A stretch of DNA of 15,818 nucleotides, taken from contig CAZYPU010000025.1 in the NCBI GenBank assembly GCA_964649665.1, positions 1-15,818 on the forward strand, given 5' to 3'. Of the stretch, positions 14,274-15,818 are shown one piece after another. The position numbers and the translations under genes were made by a program. Every line of letters begins with the position of its first letter. Within the stretch, counting starts at the first letter, position 1. The notes under the pieces are model-generated. The model was not told the DNA's origin. It saw only the letters and a program-made list of their open reading frames with translations, and searched no databases. Source of the DNA: CAZYPU01 sp964649665 (GTDB lineage Bacteria; Omnitrophota; Gorgyraeia; JABMRN01; RBG-13-46-9).

Positions 14274-15367
14274 GTAATTTGCATCGGCAGGACAACATAA
14301 ACATATTCGCCGCCGAGCCTTATAACGCCCGGTTTATCGTTTTCCGCGAGCTCAAAACTAATTTCTTTTATATCAATATTTTTTAATACCTCTATGATAT
14401 AGTTTGGGTTAAACCCGACTGTGAGATCTTTGCCTTTATAGGACACCCCAACCTCTTCCTTTACCTCCCCCATGTATGGCGTATTTTTGGAAATAGTGAG
14501 TTTCCCTTTGGATATATCCATTTTTATGGCTACAGAGTCCTGATTTGTAAGTATTGACGCCCTTTTCGCGGCCGCGAGGAGCGCGTTCCTGTCGACCACA
14601 ATCTTTTCCTTGGCCTCTTTAGGTATCACTTGTTCGTAGTTTGGGAACTCCCCATCTATGAGCCGTGAAATAACAACGGTGTCGTTAAGATCGAAAAGAA
14701 CCTGGTTTTCATCGAAGGCTATTTTTACCTCGCCTTCTTCCTGCAGCAGCCTGTTCAGTTCCTGTATTGTTTTTGTGGGAATAATAACTTTTTTCTCCAC
14801 AATTGTTTCTTTTGGGAGTTTTTTTTCTATGACCGCGAGCCTGCGGCCGTCGGTGGCTACCAGTTTTATTACCTTCCCGGTTATAGTGAGTAGCGCGCCG
14901 TTTAACACATACCTTGTTTCGTCATGGCTCACCGCGAAAACCGTCATAGATATCATATTTTTTAAAAACCTTTGAGGGGTCGTTATTGTATCTTTGTTTT
15001 TGAAGGTTGGGGGCTGCGGAAATTCATCTTTGGGAAGACCTACTATTTTAAACACTATCTTCCCGCTTTCTATGGTGGTTATGTTGTTCTTTTTTGTAGA
15101 TATAGATATATCCCCGAGGTCCGGCAGCTCTTTTATAATATCCATAAATTTTTTCGCCGGGATTGTTATGGCGCCTTCGAGCTCGGGCTTAACCGGCATT
15201 GTAGACGCTATGCCTATATCAAGGTCGGTCGCCGTTATTTTTACCTCGTTTTTATACGCCTCCAAAAGCATGTTAGACAGTATTGGTAAAGTGGTTTTCA
15301 CAGATATGGCGTTTTGCACTTTTTGGAGCGTTTTCAGGAGTTGGTTTTTATCGGTTTTGAATTTCAT
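14270..15367 (-). CDS. dnaN: DNA polymerase III beta sliding clamp
   Basis: DnaN forms the ring-shaped dimer that tethers polymerase III to DNA. The 365-residue protein has three similar clamp domains. Domain 1 includes TTLPILSNMLLEAYKNEVK and ITATDLDIGI, domain 2 includes GALLTITGKVIKLVATDGRR, and the C-terminus ends GGEYVYVVLPMQIT, close to the usual MPMRL-type ending. Length is typical. I chose the ATG at 15367 over a GTG two codons upstream, because MKFKTD fits family N-termini and AAAGGG is better spaced for it. It follows dnaA after a 144-bp gap holding DnaA boxes, and it overlaps the DUF721 gene by ATGA. Confidence 0.97.
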   Translation of the reverse strand: MKFKTDKNQLLKTLQKVQNAISVKTTLPILSNMLLEAYKNEVKITATDLDIGIASTMPVKPELEGAITIPAKKFMDIIKELPDLGDISISTKKNNITTIESGKIVFKIVGLPKDEFPQPPTFKNKDTITTPQRFLKNMISMTVFAVSHDETRYVLNGALLTITGKVIKLVATDGRRLAVIEKKLPKETIVEKKVIIPTKTIQELNRLLQEEGEVKIAFDENQVLFDLNDTVVISRLIDGEFPNYEQVIPKEAKEKIVVDRNALLAAAKRASILTNQDSVAIKMDISKGKLTISKNTPYMGEVKEEVGVSYKGKDLTVGFNPNYIIEVLKNIDIKEISFELAENDKPGVIRLGGEYVYVVLPMQIT

Positions 15368-15511
15368 CTCCACCCTTTCTCTTTTTCTATTACATTAGAA
15401 AGATAAGACAGTAATAGTAATAGACCCTGTGGATTGTTGATATCTATATAAACTATTAAAAACAAAAGACTTACAAAAAAAAGTAATCCACAGGTTATAA
15501 ACATATCCACA
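15368..15511. other. Candidate replication origin (oriC) between dnaA and dnaN
   Basis: This 144-bp AT-rich gap holds three DnaA-box-like 9-mers: TGTGGATTG at 15428-15436 (minus-strand CAATCCACA), TAATCCACA at 15484-15492 and ATATCCACA at 15503-15511. The first and second lie in a perfect 10-bp inverted pair (CCTGTGGATT / AATCCACAGG). A weaker TTATAAACA is at 15495-15503. Beside the first box, after a short ACCC, the plus strand reads TAATAGTAATAG (15412-15423). Read 3' to 5' from the box this is GAT-AAT-GAT-AAT, the form of a DnaA-trio. The region from there to dnaN is AT-rich and may be the unwinding site. Location and layout match origins such as that of Bacillus subtilis. Function is inferred. 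Confidence 0.75.
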
Positions 15512-15818
15512 CTACCCTTTTATGTTTAATACCAGCTTGTCTATAACCCGACGCGTTTTCTCATTATTTTTTAACTCTTTATCAATTTTTTCATACGCAT
15601 GCAGCACAGTCGTGTGGTCTCGCCCGCCAAAAAAAACCCCTATTTCAGGAAGGGAAAGGTCTGTGAGATCCCGGCTTAAATACATGGCTATCTGCCGCGG
15701 ATAAGCTACCGCTTTTGTCCTTTTTTTCGCTTTCATGTCCTGAAAAGCTATGGCAAAATATTGCGCCACTGTTTTTTGTATCAGGTCAACCCCAACCCTT
15801 CGCCCACCCTCTAAAAAC
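15512..15818 (-). CDS. dnaA: Chromosomal replication initiator DnaA, C-terminal domain IV (partial)
   Basis: The reading frame runs in from the right edge and encodes the last 102 residues of DnaA, the ATP-dependent initiator that binds DnaA boxes at oriC. It is the helix-turn-helix domain IV. The visible sequence includes VDLIQKTVAQYF, a basic KAKKRTKAVAYPRQIAMYLS stretch and LPEIGVFFGGRDHTTVLHAY. The GRDHTTV signature contacts the DnaA box. The gene has no start within the window; a GTG at 15769 is internal. It ends with TAG at 15514-15512, directly next to a DnaA-box-like site, and is followed on the same strand by the candidate origin and dnaN. Confidence 0.97.
   Translation of the reverse strand, partial: FLEGGRRVGVDLIQKTVAQYFAIAFQDMKAKKRTKAVAYPRQIAMYLSRDLTDLSLPEIGVFFGGRDHTTVLHAYEKIDKELKNNEKTRRVIDKLVLNIKG

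Noticed and set aside
1..15818. CRISPR array, insertion sequence, toxin-antitoxin or defence system
   Set aside because: No regularly spaced repeats, transposase frames, phage genes or defence-protein motifs were seen. The coding content is housekeeping.

Overview
The window is a chromosomal segment at a replication origin. Almost everything is encoded on the minus strand. It runs from the 3' end of dnaA at the right edge, through a candidate oriC, to a truncated tRNA-Cys at the left edge. TGA ends many of the reading frames, so the genetic code is the standard bacterial one. The gene content, the gram-negative-type GyrB with a large insertion, the RecF-less dnaA-dnaN-DUF721-gyrB-gyrA order and a class III-signal pseudopilin suggest a diderm of the PVC/Omnitrophota kind. 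That placement is inference from gene order only and could be wrong.

Layout, read in the direction of transcription (right to left). (1) 15818-9100, the origin and replication block: dnaA (C-terminal domain IV only), a 144-bp gap with DnaA boxes and a DnaA-trio-like repeat, dnaN, a DciA/DUF721 protein in the place recF often occupies, gyrB and gyrA. (2) 9089-8870: tRNA-Glu(UUC) 10 bp after gyrA, then a long imperfect hairpin that starts in its CCA end, a small hairpin and a weak promoter candidate. (3) 8869-3909: a half-size EamA transporter, glmS, rsmI, gmd and fcl, tightly packed. GlmS supplies glucosamine-6-phosphate for envelope glycans, and Gmd plus Fcl make GDP-L-fucose from GDP-mannose. 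(4) 3870-556: ndk, yicC, gmk, rpoZ, coaC and coaB, a nucleotide, RNA polymerase and coenzyme A operon behind a near-consensus promoter embedded in the end of fcl. Its members are joined by ATGA/GTGA overlaps, apart from rpoZ, which starts 38 nt inside gmk. (5) 554-1: a pseudopilin gene with its own near-consensus promoter and almost no leader, a tRNA-like 5' fragment just after its stop, and the 5' part of tRNA-Cys(GCA).

The protein-coding content is ordinary housekeeping. I see no defence cluster, intact insertion sequence, CRISPR array or undescribed multi-gene system. The points that merit a second look are noncoding: the origin architecture, the hairpin fused to tRNA-Glu, the broken tRNA-like fragment, and the pseudopilin promoter that predicts a leaderless mRNA.
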